The notes under the pieces were generated by a model. It did no database searches and was not told the origin of the DNA. It saw only the letters and a program-made list of their open reading frames with translations. The position numbers and the translations under genes were made by a program. Positions 46,984-59,369 of a DNA stretch of 64,000 bases are shown in pieces (the stretch's first letter is position 1; every line of letters begins with the position of its first letter). The stretch covers positions 8,040,501 through 8,104,500 of the forward strand of contig NZ_CP022222.1 in assembly GCF_009930815.1 (NCBI RefSeq), in the 5' to 3' direction. The stretch is from Bradyrhizobium sp. CCBAU 051011 (GTDB lineage: Bacteria; Pseudomonadota; Alphaproteobacteria; Rhizobiales; Xanthobacteraceae).

Positions 46984-47140
46984 AATCGCGGTTACGGCAT
47001 CAAATCGATTTTCGGCGGATTGCTTGGTAGGCCGACTTACGCCCAAAGCCTTGCTAGCGCAGAAAGTTGTTAAGCTTTCGGTCTGCTTCTGGCGAGCACA
47101 TCCTAGTCACGCCCATGTCGCTAATCCCGCACTTCGCTGA
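46094..47140 (+). CDS. IS3-family transposase OrfB, copy 2, with altered C-terminus
   Basis: Matches copy 1 up to SPIEI, including the DDE residues. Then an inserted T (GAGATTGGAG against GAGATGGAG) shifts the frame. The normal last residues are replaced, and the ORF runs past the end of the element to 47140, adding about 60 unrelated residues. The catalytic core is intact, so activity may be reduced rather than lost. Confidence 0.85.
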   Translation: MRFRFIEDRRADYPVTLLCDVLGVSPAGYYAWRSRPESRRSAANRDLVDDIRRVHRDTRGRYGSPRIHVELKAQGRGASRGRIERLMRRHGIRAIMARPRRVRTTDSRHDLPIAPNLLDRNFIATARNQIWLADITYIETDPGWLYLAAVMDLYSRRIVGWAMADHLRADLPLAALRMAISAQRSSAGLIHHSDRGVQYASADYRKLMQSAGLRASMSRKGDCYDNAPMESFFHTLKTELVHHRHYATRAEATRDIFAYIEGFYNRTRRHSAIGFISPIEIGAKSSLTLSIFSGEDQIAVTASNRFSADCLVGRLTPKALLAQKVVKLSVCFWRAHPSHAHVANPALR

Positions 47141-47327
47141 CCAGGCGGAACCGGTTTTGTTACGGCACCGACTTTGCGGATGTAACACAGTGATCATCGG
47201 TGAGACGCGGTGAAATATTCTGTGAGCGTTGGGCTATTGCGCGGGGCGGTTGGGCCTCACTTTTCGCATTCATGCTGATTTGGGTGTGAAGACTCAGCGG
47301 CCACTTCGACTAAGCATGGAGAAGAAG

Positions 47328-47735
47328 ATGTTTCAACGATTGCTAAAGGCGCGCAGCGTTGTCTATTTCAAGGCCCGATCGACTAGTCGTGATGCCGAAA
47401 CTGATCGTGCCCGTGCTACGTCCATTTTGCGTTCGATAGAGAACGCGCTGCAAGATGCGATGGCAGAGCAAGCTGACCTAAAATCGAGTGTCGATGAAGC
47501 GTTAGCGCGGTCGGCAGTAACGTTGGGCAATGATTCCGATGAATATCTTACGCGCGATCCGGAAGACAACCATTATCAGAATTTGCTTGGCAGTGAAATA
47601 GCGGAAGGGGAACGGCGGTTGAACGAGCTAGAAGTCACTATCAGGCATATCCTGTTTTTGAAAACCGCGCTCGTCACGCGATTTCCGGACCTCGGCTTCG
47701 GAGACAACACTCCTCATGCGAAAGATATCGGATGA
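47328..47735 (+). CDS. Hypothetical protein, coiled-coil
   Basis: A protein of about 135 aa (ATG 47328 behind GGAGAAGAAG; alternative ATG 47316). The sequence is polar and helical: a basic start (MFQRLLKARSVVYFKARSTS), a central SILRSIENALQDAMAEQADL, and a C-terminal EIAEGERRLNELEVTIRHIL. There is no signal peptide or membrane segment. No family is recognised. It stands alone after the IS3 copy. Confidence 0.55.
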   Translation: MFQRLLKARSVVYFKARSTSRDAETDRARATSILRSIENALQDAMAEQADLKSSVDEALARSAVTLGNDSDEYLTRDPEDNHYQNLLGSEIAEGERRLNELEVTIRHILFLKTALVTRFPDLGFGDNTPHAKDIG

Positions 47736-49423
47736 GAGTGGCTCAACAGGAACGTGGCCAATCCCTAGATTGGCGCGTTCCCCCTGATCGCTTGAGGTTT
47801 CGTTGGGACCGGCGGAGGCTCGCTGATAAAGGGTGAGCCCACCGCAGGCGAACCGAGGCTAGTTGGCACCGCAGTGCGCAGGAGAGCTAACCACATAGGC
47901 GCGCTCGACTGTGCCGCCGGTGAGTTTCTCGGTACCTCAGGCATTCGGGGCGCCTGTGGAACAGGGGTCGCAGGCCCAGCGATCGCACAACCCGTTGGTC
48001 AGACAGGCCGTAGATGGTTGAGCAGCAGCAGTCCGATTAGGGAGCGGCTTGCGATGTCCGCCCGGCCTCGTTAAGTAGAGCGGCGCGACCTCGCCATCAA
48101 TCCAGTCCCAGTCGATCTTGCCTCGAGCTGCACCAACTCGCGCTTCAGGTTGATGATCTGATCCAGCCCGGCTCGAACCAGATCGCCCTCCCCAGTCGTC
48201 TTTGGCTTATTCGGTTGCATCGCCCTTCCCCTGCATCACGGAATCACGCGTCGATTCGAGAATCTGCTCAATAAAATTAGGAGCTCCCGAGGCTGCGAGT
48301 TGCAAAAGTTTGCAATTCCGCCTTCGCCAGAAAATGGAATCTCCGATCACGTCTTTAGGGATTCTTCACGAGCGACTAAGAAGTTTGCGCGGATAGCTTC
48401 ACGTGCACGTTTCCGCTCTCTTGGTGAGCTGTTTTGGGCCATAGGCCAAGATAGTTTCGGCGACCCACCGGATTTAGTTTGGGGGCGCGCTCTTCGTGAA
48501 TTGAATTAGCGGCACGTAATTAACCACTATCGAGAGCATGCTCTACCCGGTGGACTGGTTGCGATACCAACGAGTCCCATATCTCGAGTTCGCACTTGCC
48601 CCTTGAGCGATCAGCCGTGCTGCAGATGCGTCCCAACTGCTCACCTTGGTGAGGGAAATACTTTCAGCGCCCCCCAATGCGAAGCATTGTTGCTGCCTTG
48701 GCCGGCGTCATTTGCCCTCCATCTTGTCGTCCCGATCGTGTTCGGTTACGGACGTTGATGTGGAGAATCCGACTACTACCGCTAAATCATTCCACAGATT
48801 CTGCTTCGCACGCGCGTTTTCCTTCTTCAAGCGACGCGCAGAGAGTACTTCGGCGTGTGGCACGCCGATTGCTGAGATGAGGATTGCCGCAATTAAAGAG
48901 CGGCGCGCTGGTCGCCGACCTAGGAATTCACAATGAGACTCGTTCGATTGATCTTGATCAATGTGGCGTTGACGCTAGTCGTAACTGTACGACCGGCAGA
49001 CATTGATGTGGCCGTAGCCCGCTAACTTAACCCCACCGACCAAGGAAATAGTCTTGAGCATCAAGCGGACGGCTCCTCACGAAGCAGCTGTGAGCTTGGG
49101 GCGCGAATGGACAATGCTAGAACCAGATCACGCAACGTGCGCAGCCGTTGAGGAGCAGCGCCGACCGCGAAGCAACGCTGGGTTCATCGATCTCCAAAAG
49201 GCCTGAGGCTCACGTGATCATTGAACACTATGATTAGGTGCTCGAAGGGCCAGACCTAGACCGCATGTTGGCTGGCATCTGGCAGTCGAGGAGGCTGACG
49301 ATCAGCCTCACCAGCTCACGACCGGTGATGCTGTCTGCATCGGGATCGCGACGTTTGCTTGACTTGGTGATCTTCGATTTGCCGGTGCCTAGTCGACTAA
49401 CGCAGCGCAAGCATGGGATACGA
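47736..49423. other. Degraded intergenic region
   Basis: About 1700 bp with many short ORFs in all frames and no convincing gene, promoter motif or IS end. Confidence 0.45.
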
Positions 49424-49600
49424 ATGACGCACTGGAGCAAACCAAAACCGTGCGTGATTGAAGGCGGCAAGGCCGATCGCGCATTACACGCTGATACTTC
49501 GCAGCCGCGGATGGTGTGGAACCCCTGGCCGCTTGCGGCGCTCCTCCTCAACGCGCTCCTGTGGGCCGGTATCTGCTGGCTCATCTACGCGTTCTTATGA
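49424..49600 (+). CDS. Small single-pass membrane protein (tentative)
   Basis: A 58-aa ORF starting MTHWSKPKPCVIEGGKADRA and ending with one transmembrane helix (WPLAALLLNALLWAGICWLI). The polar head and C-terminal anchor are plausible for a real small protein, but there is no ribosome binding site and no known family. Confidence 0.3.
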   Translation: MTHWSKPKPCVIEGGKADRALHADTSQPRMVWNPWPLAALLLNALLWAGICWLIYAFL

Positions 49601-49983
49601 GCGAGACGGTGTGCCAACGCAGCCGAATGCGGCGCCACAAGGATGGACACCTTGGCAAGCGCAAACTTGCATCCACACCTGTGGTCATCGACTGACCTTT
49701 CTCAGCGGCTCGCGGTCTCCAGAATATTGGAGGCACGTACGTACGCACGCCGGGTGGATTAGCCAACTTATCGGTCACCAACGCAAGACGCCGCAATACG
49801 CTTCGCCATTGCGCCCCACGGACCCGAGGCGCGCAAGTCGATCTGCGTCAGGTCCAACTTGGGCAATGCGCAGTGTTCGAACCGCATGTACTCCCAGCCG
49901 GCGGCGACCGTGGCCGGCGCCGTTCGCCGATCCAGCACGAGATCCAGATGGTCGTCCTTGCGCCGGCTCAGGGCGGTGTCGTT

Positions 49984-51507
49984 CGTCGTCCGTGAAGAAT
50001 TCCCAAGCCGTTGATTTGGAATCCGGAAACGGCATTTTGCAGTAATTGAATTTGCCGGAAAGCGGGCCTTTGGAGCGGGATTCCTTGCAAACTTGATTTG
50101 TGATTCACTCGCGCAGAACCGGCTTTGGCGAGAGATTCGATGCGGCCACGAGAGCGGAGCGAGACGGGGGAACAGGATCTTTTCCGCTCCCGGCTCGATC
50201 AGATCATCGACATGAAGCATCCGCTGGTGAGGCTGGGCCGCACGGTGGATTGGGGCTTTCTGGAAGGGCGGTTCGGCGAGGTTTACGATGATGATCCCGG
50301 CCGGCCGCCGCTGCCGACGCGCTTGATGGCGGGGCTTTCGATCCTCAAGCACACCTACGACCTGTCCGACGAGGTGCTGTGCGAGCGGTGGGTCGAGAAC
50401 CCCTATTACCAATACTTCTGCGGCGAAGAATTCTTCCAGCACCGGTTGGTGTTCGATCGCTCGTCGCTGACGCGCTGGCGCAATCGCATGGGCGAGGAAC
50501 GGCTGGCGGCGCTGATCCAGGAAAGCCTGTCGGTTGCCGTCAAGACCGAGGCAGTCAAGCCGTCCGAACTGTCGCGGGTGATCGTCGACACCACGGTTCA
50601 GCCCAAGAACGTGACGTTCCCCACCGACGCGAAGCTTCTAAACCGGGCGCGCGAGAAGCTGGTGCGGCTGGCGCAGCGCCATGGGGTGATTTTGCGTCAG
50701 TCCTATGCGCGGGTGGGCAAGTTCGCCCTGATCGAGCACCAGCGCTATGCCCACGCCAAGCAGTTCAAGCGCGCCAACCGGAAGCTCAAGACGCTGCGGA
50801 CCTATCTGGGCCGCGTGATCCGCGACATCGGCCGCAAGATCGAGGGTAACAGCGGGCTCGAGGCGGCGTTCGCAAAGCTGCTGGCGCTGGCGCGGCGCGT
50901 GCGCGAGCAGCAGCAGCGTCAACGTGGGCCGAAGGTTTATTCCCTGCACGCGCCGGAGGTCGAGTGCATCGGCAAGGGCAAGGCCCACCGGCCTTACGAG
51001 TTCGGCGTCAAAGTCTCCGTCGCCACCACGATCGGCCACGCCAGGGGCGGCCAACTCGTCACCCATGTGAAGGCACTGCCCGGCAATCCCTATGACGGTC
51101 ACACGCTGGCCACCGTGATCCCGGACATGGAGGCGCTCATCGGCAACATCATCGCGCGCCTCCTCGCCGACAAGGGATATCGCGGCCACAACGCCCCACC
51201 CGATTACAAGTTCAGGGTCTTCATCTCCGGCCAGAAGCGAGGAGTGACACCAAGGATCAAACGCCAATTGCGCCGCAGGGCCGCTGTCGAGCCCGTCATC
51301 GGCCATCTCAAAGCCGAGCACCGCATGGGCCGCAATTATCTCTGGTTCCGTCGCGGCGATGCAGCCAACGCCGTCCTCGCCGCCGCCGGCTACAACTTCC
51401 GCCGCCTCATCCGCTGGCTCAGGCTTTTGCTGCACCTCTTCCTGACCGCACTCTTCTCCGGCGGTCGGCTTAATCCAGCGTGAAATCAATCTTCTTCACG
51501 GACGACG
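49984..51507 (+). mobile_element. IS5-family insertion sequence, copy 2
   Basis: An element of about 1524 bp, ends CGTCGTCCGTGAAGAA and its inverse, with a direct repeat CGTT at 49980-49983 and 51508-51511. It ends 87 bp from the stop of ks. It is nearly identical to the copy starting at 63119 (one difference seen over about 880 bp) and diverged from the copy at 22511. Confidence 0.88.
50140..51483 (+). CDS. IS5-family transposase, copy 2
   Basis: A 447-aa transposase, [20 protein letters not shown] start aligned with copy 1. The domain order is as in copy 1: [41 protein letters not shown] and [14 protein letters not shown]. The frame is intact. Confidence 0.92.
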   Translation: MRPRERSETGEQDLFRSRLDQIIDMKHPLVRLGRTVDWGFLEGRFGEVYDDDPGRPPLPTRLMAGLSILKHTYDLSDEVLCERWVENPYYQYFCGEEFFQHRLVFDRSSLTRWRNRMGEERLAALIQESLSVAVKTEAVKPSELSRVIVDTTVQPKNVTFPTDAKLLNRAREKLVRLAQRHGVILRQSYARVGKFALIEHQRYAHAKQFKRANRKLKTLRTYLGRVIRDIGRKIEGNSGLEAAFAKLLALARRVREQQQRQRGPKVYSLHAPEVECIGKGKAHRPYEFGVKVSVATTIGHARGGQLVTHVKALPGNPYDGHTLATVIPDMEALIGNIIARLLADKGYRGHNAPPDYKFRVFISGQKRGVTPRIKRQLRRRAAVEPVIGHLKAEHRMGRNYLWFRRGDAANAVLAAAGYNFRRLIRWLRLLLHLFLTALFSGGRLNPA

Positions 51508-51593
51508 CGTTCCCGCTCGCTCCATCCGTCGCATCGGGCGACGGCGTTGCGTCGGATCAGACCGACGGCAGCGCGCGCACGCCTCCCGCGCGT

Positions 51594-54039
<2,446 letters not shown>

Positions 54040-54043
<4 letters not shown>

Positions 54044-54333
54044 GTCGGATGTTCCTTCTGCAGACGCTTGACGAGAGCCAGGATCGGGCAGACCCCGCGC
54101 ACGTCGCCGCAGGCAGTTGCGGCCCGGCGCATGGGCAGCGCCGGATGGCCGCTTGCTCCGGCGCGGCGACGCGCCCCGATGCTGCGCCGGTTCGCTGCAT
54201 GGGTCTCCGCGCAGCGCGCCGCGTGCGCCGCGGCCGTGCTGGGCAACCGCTGCGATCGGCGCAGCGGACTCGGACAGAGTGCAGCATGCACCGCTGCCGC
54301 CTGCTGATCGCAGCGGCACAGGGGCGATTCCAT
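54040..54333 (-). CDS. Unassigned small ORF between ggps and cps
   Basis: A 97-codon ORF that fills the 305-bp gap between ggps and cps. It starts at ATG 54333, 14 bp after the ggps stop, and its stop overlaps the cps GTG as GTGA, the same kind of coupling seen elsewhere in the operon. The product is Ala/Arg/Cys-rich, with CRCDQQ at the start and a more ordered C-terminus (CGDVRGVCPILALVKRLQKE) with paired cysteines. No ribosome binding site precedes it. It may be a real small protein, a translation-coupling leader for cps, or a remnant (a lost idi-type gene or an older gene end). No family is recognised. Confidence 0.35.
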
Positions 54334-54347
54334 GCGGACGGGCGCGC

Positions 54348-55355
54348 TCACGCGCATGGCACGTGCTTGAACAGATAGGCGTTGGCCCGCTGCAGCATCT
54401 GCGCCAACCTTTCCGCACGCGGCCCCAGCGGGGCGATGGCCTCCCCGGCGTCGCGCAACAGATCCGGCGCGAACTGGCGCGCTGCCTGCAGCCCCATGAT
54501 CGACACACAGGTCGGCTTCTGCGCCGCCGCGTCCTTGCCGGGGGTCTTGCCCAGCGTCGCGATATCCGCTGTCGCGTCGAGAATGTCGTCGACCACCTGT
54601 AACGCTAGGCCGAAACAGGCGCTGTAGCGATCGAGCGCACAGTATAGCGCAGCGTGCGCGGCATCCTCCGCGATGGCGCATAGCGCGCCCATGCGAACGG
54701 ACGCGCGCACTAGCGCTCCGGTCTTCATCCGGTGCATCGCCAGGATCCTGTCCAGCTCGACGTGCTTTCCAACCAGCGACAGATCCATGGCCTGCCCGCC
54801 TGCGGCACCCTCGGCGGATACCGCCTGCGCCAGTTCGCGCACGAGCGCGATACGGTTGTCGCCCGGCGCATCCAGGCTCGCCAGGGTCAGGAAGGCGTGC
54901 GCCTGCAGCGCATCGCCGACCAGGATCGCAGTGGCTTCGCCGAACTTGACGTGCACGGTCGGAAGCCCGCGGCGAAGCACGTCGTCGTCCATCGCGGGCA
55001 GGTCATCGTGGACCAGGGTACAGGCGTGCATCATCTCGATGGCGGCGCTGACGTTGTCGAGCATGTGCGCCGGCGTGTCGGCCAGCGCCCCGGCAGCCAG
55101 ACAGAGCAAGGTACGGGTGCGCTTCCCGCCATGCAAGGTGGCGTAGCGCATCGCCGCCATCAGCTCGGTCTCACCGTCGTCTTCACCGCAGAGAAGACGC
55201 GTCAGCGCCTGTTCGACCCGCTTTGCGCCGTCCTGCATCCAGATCTCCGGCAGCAGCCAGCCGGATGCGCCGCGCGCCTGCGCGCCCAATCCACCGAGCG
55301 CGGAAACGCCAGTTCGCTCGCCGTGTGGTGTGCAACCGGTCTGCATGTTGTTCAT
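54348..55355 (-). CDS. ggps: Geranylgeranyl diphosphate synthase (GA operon)
   Basis: Makes the C20 precursor for the gibberellin pathway. The 335-aa trans-prenyltransferase has the first aspartate-rich motif DDLPAMDD (117-124), the second motif DDILD (256-260), and GGKRTRTLLCLA for diphosphate binding. A dedicated ggps copy is usual in rhizobial GA operons. The start MNNMQTGCTPHGERT gives a longer polar N-terminus than the enzymatic core needs. A 145-bp gap separates it from cyp117. Its stop is followed by a small ORF leading into cps. Confidence 0.93.
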   Translation of the reverse strand: MNNMQTGCTPHGERTGVSALGGLGAQARGASGWLLPEIWMQDGAKRVEQALTRLLCGEDDGETELMAAMRYATLHGGKRTRTLLCLAAGALADTPAHMLDNVSAAIEMMHACTLVHDDLPAMDDDVLRRGLPTVHVKFGEATAILVGDALQAHAFLTLASLDAPGDNRIALVRELAQAVSAEGAAGGQAMDLSLVGKHVELDRILAMHRMKTGALVRASVRMGALCAIAEDAAHAALYCALDRYSACFGLALQVVDDILDATADIATLGKTPGKDAAAQKPTCVSIMGLQAARQFAPDLLRDAGEAIAPLGPRAERLAQMLQRANAYLFKHVPCA

Positions 55356-55500
55356 GTCATTGTACCTGCCAGGAGGCGGCCACGGCGAGCGGCGAGCCGC
55401 CGCGGTGTTGCCGGCCTCGCACCGAGCGCGCGCGCCAAGTGCAGCAATGCCGCGCGTCGCCGGCGCCGCTGCCTCACCACACGGGGCATGCGATGCCAGC

Positions 55501-56844
55501 TCATGAGAATCCGATGCGGATAGTCATGGACGGATGTGCGGTCGGGTAATAGCGCCGGCCTTTTTCGACGCCGCTCAGCAACCGCGGCCGCACCCCGGCC
55601 TCGTGCATGGTCAGCGCCAAGGCGATACAGAACTGCACCAGTTCCAGCCATGCCAGGTGGTAGCCCATGCAGACGTGTGGGCCGGTACCGAACTGCAGCA
55701 TGTCCACCGGCCGGATCGGCTCGGTGCGTTGCAGCCACCGCGCCAGCCGAAACTGATCAGGCGCCTCGTGCAGCAGCGCCGAGGTCGAGAAATGCAGCAG
55801 CGGGATGCACAGATCGGTGCCCGTAGGAATGCGCCGTTGGCCGAGTCGCAATTCACGCAGTGCGCGACGCACTAGGAGCGGCGTCGCCGGATGCACGCGC
55901 AGCGTCTCGCGGAACAGCGCCTCGGCGACCGGACACTGCGCCAGGTCCGCGTGCCGGGTCGGCACCGCGCCTACGCGTTGCGCCTCCTCGACCAGGGCGT
56001 CCCACAGCCCAGGCCGCCGCGCTAGCTCGATCACCATCCAGGCCATCGTCGAGGCGGTGGTGTCGTGACCACCAAGCAGCAGCAAGCGGATATTGGCGAC
56101 CAGGACGTCATCGGAAAGCGCATCGTCGCTGCGATCGAAGGCGCTCACCATGTCGTTGATCAACCCGGTGCGCGAGGCATGTTCGCGCGCGGCGCGGACG
56201 AACTCGCGCAACCGCGCATCGATCCAGTCGCGGGCGGCGCGGCCGCGCCGCAAGGGCAGTCCGGGCAGGTCGACCGGGGGCGCGACGATCAACTGCAGCA
56301 GTTGCCGGTACTTGCGATGCCATCCCGGCAGGTCCTGCGCGGGGATTCCCATGAGGCTGAAGATGAGCTTGAGCATTAGATCGCCGGTTTCGCGCAGGAT
56401 GGTGACGTCGCCCCGGTCGCGCCACCTCTGCACGCGCGCCCGGATGACGGGCGCGAACAGCTCGCCGATGCCGGCCTGAGTCATACCCTTGGGCAGAAGC
56501 GCCGCCTGGATCGCATCGCGCGCCTGCCGGTGCGCGATGCCGTCCTGGGCGACCAACGTTCCGCCAAACAATTCGGGCGCGATGTCTTCGATCAACGCCG
56601 AGGACACGTCCTTGTGCCGGAGCAGTGCGAGAGCATCCGGATCCAGACTGGTCATCAGGTGTCCGGCAGGGCCGAAATCCAGCCAGAAGTGGCTGCCCAG
56701 CGTCCGTTCCGCGCGCCGCAGCAGGCGCGGCAGGTCGCAGATGACGGCGGGAAGATGCCCGACCAAGGGAAAAGCGCCCGGCACGACCGGGATGTCGTGC
56801 CGCAGCCGATGCCGACGGTTCAGCGGGTTGAGCAGCATGTCCAT
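55501..56844 (-). CDS. cyp117: Cytochrome P450 CYP117 (ent-kaurene oxidase, GA operon)
   Basis: CYP117 oxidises ent-kaurene to ent-kaurenoic acid in the bacterial pathway (established for this operon). The 447-aa protein starts [20 protein letters not shown]. It has the I-helix LLLLGGHDTTASTMAW, the ExxR motif EALFRETLR, and the heme loop FGTGPHVCMGYHLAW with the cysteine thiolate. It contains no membrane anchor, as usual for soluble bacterial P450s, so it depends on the operon ferredoxin. Its ATG overlaps the sdr stop (TGATG). Confidence 0.94.
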   Translation of the reverse strand: MDMLLNPLNRRHRLRHDIPVVPGAFPLVGHLPAVICDLPRLLRRAERTLGSHFWLDFGPAGHLMTSLDPDALALLRHKDVSSALIEDIAPELFGGTLVAQDGIAHRQARDAIQAALLPKGMTQAGIGELFAPVIRARVQRWRDRGDVTILRETGDLMLKLIFSLMGIPAQDLPGWHRKYRQLLQLIVAPPVDLPGLPLRRGRAARDWIDARLREFVRAAREHASRTGLINDMVSAFDRSDDALSDDVLVANIRLLLLGGHDTTASTMAWMVIELARRPGLWDALVEEAQRVGAVPTRHADLAQCPVAEALFRETLRVHPATPLLVRRALRELRLGQRRIPTGTDLCIPLLHFSTSALLHEAPDQFRLARWLQRTEPIRPVDMLQFGTGPHVCMGYHLAWLELVQFCIALALTMHEAGVRPRLLSGVEKGRRYYPTAHPSMTIRIGFS

Positions 56845-57689
56845 CAGCAGCGCGGCGCCGCGTCCCCTTCGGCGGTCGCGCCGGCAGGCCGCGCGGCGCG
56901 GCTGTTGCCACCGTCGGCGTATGTCGGCACATGCGCCAGCATGCCGCCGTCGATGCACACGACCTGGCCGGTGATGAACGCAGCATCGTCGGAGAGCAGG
57001 AACGCCACCAGCGCGGCCACATCGTCGGGGCGGCCGACGCGCGGCAGGAGCTGGTGTCGGCGCAGATGCCGTTGCACGCACGCGTCCAGCTTGGCGAGGA
57101 GACGCTCGGTCATGATGAGACCGGGCGCAACCGCATTGCAGCGGATCTGCGCATGACCGTACTGGGTGGCGAGCGAGGCCGACAGCATGTTCATCGCCGC
57201 CTTCGACGCGGCGTAGGATGTCAGCGCGGTGTCACCGCTGAGCCCCTGGCACGACGACATGTTGACGATCGCGCCACCGCCGCGGGCGATCATCCGTGGG
57301 ATGGCCTGCCGGCAGCAGAGCAGCGTGCCGCGCAGATTGGTCGCCATGGTCTGATCCCAGACCGCAAGGTCCAGGTCGAGGATCGCGCGGTCGCGCGGGG
57401 TCAGATGCATGGCGCTCGCGTTGTTCACCAGCAGGTCGACCCCACAGAAGTGCCGCTCCGCCGTCTCGAACAGCGCTGCCACCGCCTGCGCATCGGCGAT
57501 GTCCATGGCCAGGGCCAGCGCGTGGCCCGCTTCGGCCGCGATCTGCGCGGTGCAGGCGATAGCCGCCGAGCCATCAATGTCGGCCACCACCACTCTGCCG
57601 CCCTCCCGCGCGATGGCGAGGGCGCATGCCTTGCCGATGCCGGCGCCGGCGCCGGTCACCACAGCCACTTTGCCTTCAAACCGTCCCAT
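56844..57689 (-). CDS. sdr: Short-chain dehydrogenase/reductase (SDR, GA operon)
   Basis: In the bacterial GA pathway this SDR oxidises the GA12 aldehyde or a neighbouring intermediate with NAD (established for the operon). The 281-aa protein starts [15 protein letters not shown] behind AGGAGGACGCG. It has the Rossmann motif [18 protein letters not shown], and the catalytic serine and tyrosine-lysine in IVNMSSCQG and SYAASKAAM. The C-terminal 30 residues ([14 protein letters not shown]) are an extra tail. It overlaps cyp117 by one base of the stop. The start overlaps the end of the ferredoxin frame. Confidence 0.93.
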   Translation of the reverse strand: MGRFEGKVAVVTGAGAGIGKACALAIAREGGRVVVADIDGSAAIACTAQIAAEAGHALALAMDIADAQAVAALFETAERHFCGVDLLVNNASAMHLTPRDRAILDLDLAVWDQTMATNLRGTLLCCRQAIPRMIARGGGAIVNMSSCQGLSGDTALTSYAASKAAMNMLSASLATQYGHAQIRCNAVAPGLIMTERLLAKLDACVQRHLRRHQLLPRVGRPDDVAALVAFLLSDDAAFITGQVVCIDGGMLAHVPTYADGGNSRAARPAGATAEGDAAPRC

Positions 57690-57982
57690 CGCGTCCTCCT
57701 GGATTGCGTTAGTCTTTCGCAGCATGCCGCTCGGCCTCCGGCGGAGAACGCAAGGTTGGCGCTGGCGTGCTCGTCATCCCCAGTGTCGCTTTCGATGACC
57801 CGAATGGCGGCGACCGGGCACTGGCTGGCCGCGAGCCGCACGGCGGCGTGCAGCGCCTGCGGGACCGTCGCCACACACACTTCGGCCACGCCGTCCGGTT
57901 CGCGCTGGCGAAAGGTGCCCGGCAGCGTCAGCACGCACTGCCCCGTGGTGCTGCACAGATCCTGGTCGACCACGACGCGCAT
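57656..57982 (-). CDS. fd: [3Fe-4S] ferredoxin (GA operon)
   Basis: Electron donor for the operon P450s. The protein starts [20 protein letters not shown] one base after the cyp114 stop. The cluster ligands are C10, C16 and C54 (SQCPVAAI), the three-cysteine pattern of P450-associated [3Fe-4S] ferredoxins, which are normally about 65-75 aa. Here the frame continues 40 more residues ([20 protein letters not shown] onwards) and overlaps the sdr start by 34 nt. This may be a real extension or the product of a lost stop codon. Confidence 0.9.
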   Translation of the reverse strand: MRVVVDQDLCSTTGQCVLTLPGTFRQREPDGVAEVCVATVPQALHAAVRLAASQCPVAAIRVIESDTGDDEHASANLAFSAGGRAACCERLTQSRRTRWDGLKAKWLW

Positions 57983-57983
57983 C

Positions 57984-59276
57984 TCAGCCTCCCCCTCGCG
58001 CATGCAGCCGCACCGGCAGCGCGCGGAACGTCCTAAGGAACGCGGAGGGCTCCCGGGTCGGCTGCTCGGCCAACGCTAGCGCGGGGAAGCGCGCCTGGAT
58101 CCGCGGCAGGCTCTCGGCCAACTGCACCCGGGCCAGTTGCGCACCGAGGCAGAAGTGGATGCCGTGGCCGAAGCTCAGCATGATCTTCCCACCGGTCGAC
58201 ATGCCAGGACTGGTGCCGTAGAACCGCGCGGGATCGAAGCGGTCGGGATCAGCGAAGGCGTCTGGGTCGCGATTGCCGGCCGCGATCAGCACGCGCACGT
58301 CCGCGTTCTTCGGAATCACCACGCCGCCCAGTTCGATGTCGCGCTGGGCGATACGCGGAATGGAGCTGAACATGGCGGGCGCGTCGCAGCGCAGGACTTC
58401 TTCGACGAATGCCTTTACCCCCACGGCGTCTGCCTGCAGCCAATGCCGCTGTTCGGGATACGCCAGCATGGCCAGGACCGCATGGTCGATGGTCGCAGCA
58501 GTTGTGGCGAAGCCGCCCAGCAGCATGCCCCACAGCATGCTGATCAACTCCACATCCGACAGCGTGTCGGCATCGTCGTCGTGTGCGCCGACCAGCATCG
58601 ACACGATACCGTGGCGGGGATCGGTGCGCTTGCGCTGTATGAGGTCGCCGAAGTAGGCCTGCACCCTGGCGCTGGCCACGTCCGCCGCGGCGAGCTGGCA
58701 ATCGCTGGCGTGCGGGCTCAGGCCTTCCGCAATGGCGCCGATGCCGGCGGCGAGCCCGAACATGTCGTCCTGGGGCAGGCCGAACAGTTCGGCAAAGACC
58801 AGCATGGGCAGGGCCAGCGCGAATTCCCGATGCAGGTCGACCGCCTCCCCACGCTCTAGCGCCGGCGCCATGCCGTCCAGGCGCGCTGCGACGATGTGCG
58901 CGATGCTCGGCCGCAGATTGTCGATCTGGAGCAAGGTGAAATCGCGCGAGATCAGCCGGCGCAGACGCGTATGCGTCGGTGGGTCCTTCATCGCTAGCGT
59001 GGACGCCAGCAGCTTGAGCGACAGGCTGGTTGCCGCACGCGGGAAATAGCGCGCCAGTTCGCCCGGCGCCGGTCCCCGAAACGCATCGCCCGTGGCCGTG
59101 AGCGCCCAGTAGATGTCGGCGTGGCGGCTCAACAGAAAGAGGCCCGACGCCGCGCGATGCACCGGATCGTGCTCGCGCAACCACCGCATGAACGGATACG
59201 GGTCGTGGATGCACGCTGGCGACGCCAGTTCCGCGAAGGCGTCGCGGCATGCTGCAGTGGTTTCTCGCACGTCCAT
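57984..59276 (-). CDS. cyp114: Cytochrome P450 CYP114 (GA operon)
   Basis: CYP114 converts ent-kaurenoic acid through 7-hydroxylation and ring contraction to GA12 aldehyde (established for the operon). The 430-aa protein has the I-helix [16 protein letters not shown], ExxR in [11 protein letters not shown], and the heme loop [18 protein letters not shown] with the cysteine ligand. In the I-helix Ala-Thr replaces the usual Gly-x-Glu/Asp-Thr pair, noted for CYP114s. The gene is 93 bp after cyp112 and ends one base before fd. Confidence 0.94.
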   Translation of the reverse strand: MDVRETTAACRDAFAELASPACIHDPYPFMRWLREHDPVHRAASGLFLLSRHADIYWALTATGDAFRGPAPGELARYFPRAATSLSLKLLASTLAMKDPPTHTRLRRLISRDFTLLQIDNLRPSIAHIVAARLDGMAPALERGEAVDLHREFALALPMLVFAELFGLPQDDMFGLAAGIGAIAEGLSPHASDCQLAAADVASARVQAYFGDLIQRKRTDPRHGIVSMLVGAHDDDADTLSDVELISMLWGMLLGGFATTAATIDHAVLAMLAYPEQRHWLQADAVGVKAFVEEVLRCDAPAMFSSIPRIAQRDIELGGVVIPKNADVRVLIAAGNRDPDAFADPDRFDPARFYGTSPGMSTGGKIMLSFGHGIHFCLGAQLARVQLAESLPRIQARFPALALAEQPTREPSAFLRTFRALPVRLHARGGG

Positions 59277-59369
59277 CTTGGTTACCTGTTGGCTGGCTGA
59301 TCTGACCGGCGCGCGCCAGGCGCCGGCAAATTGCGGAGAATAATCGCGATCCCCGGCGCCGTCCGCGCA

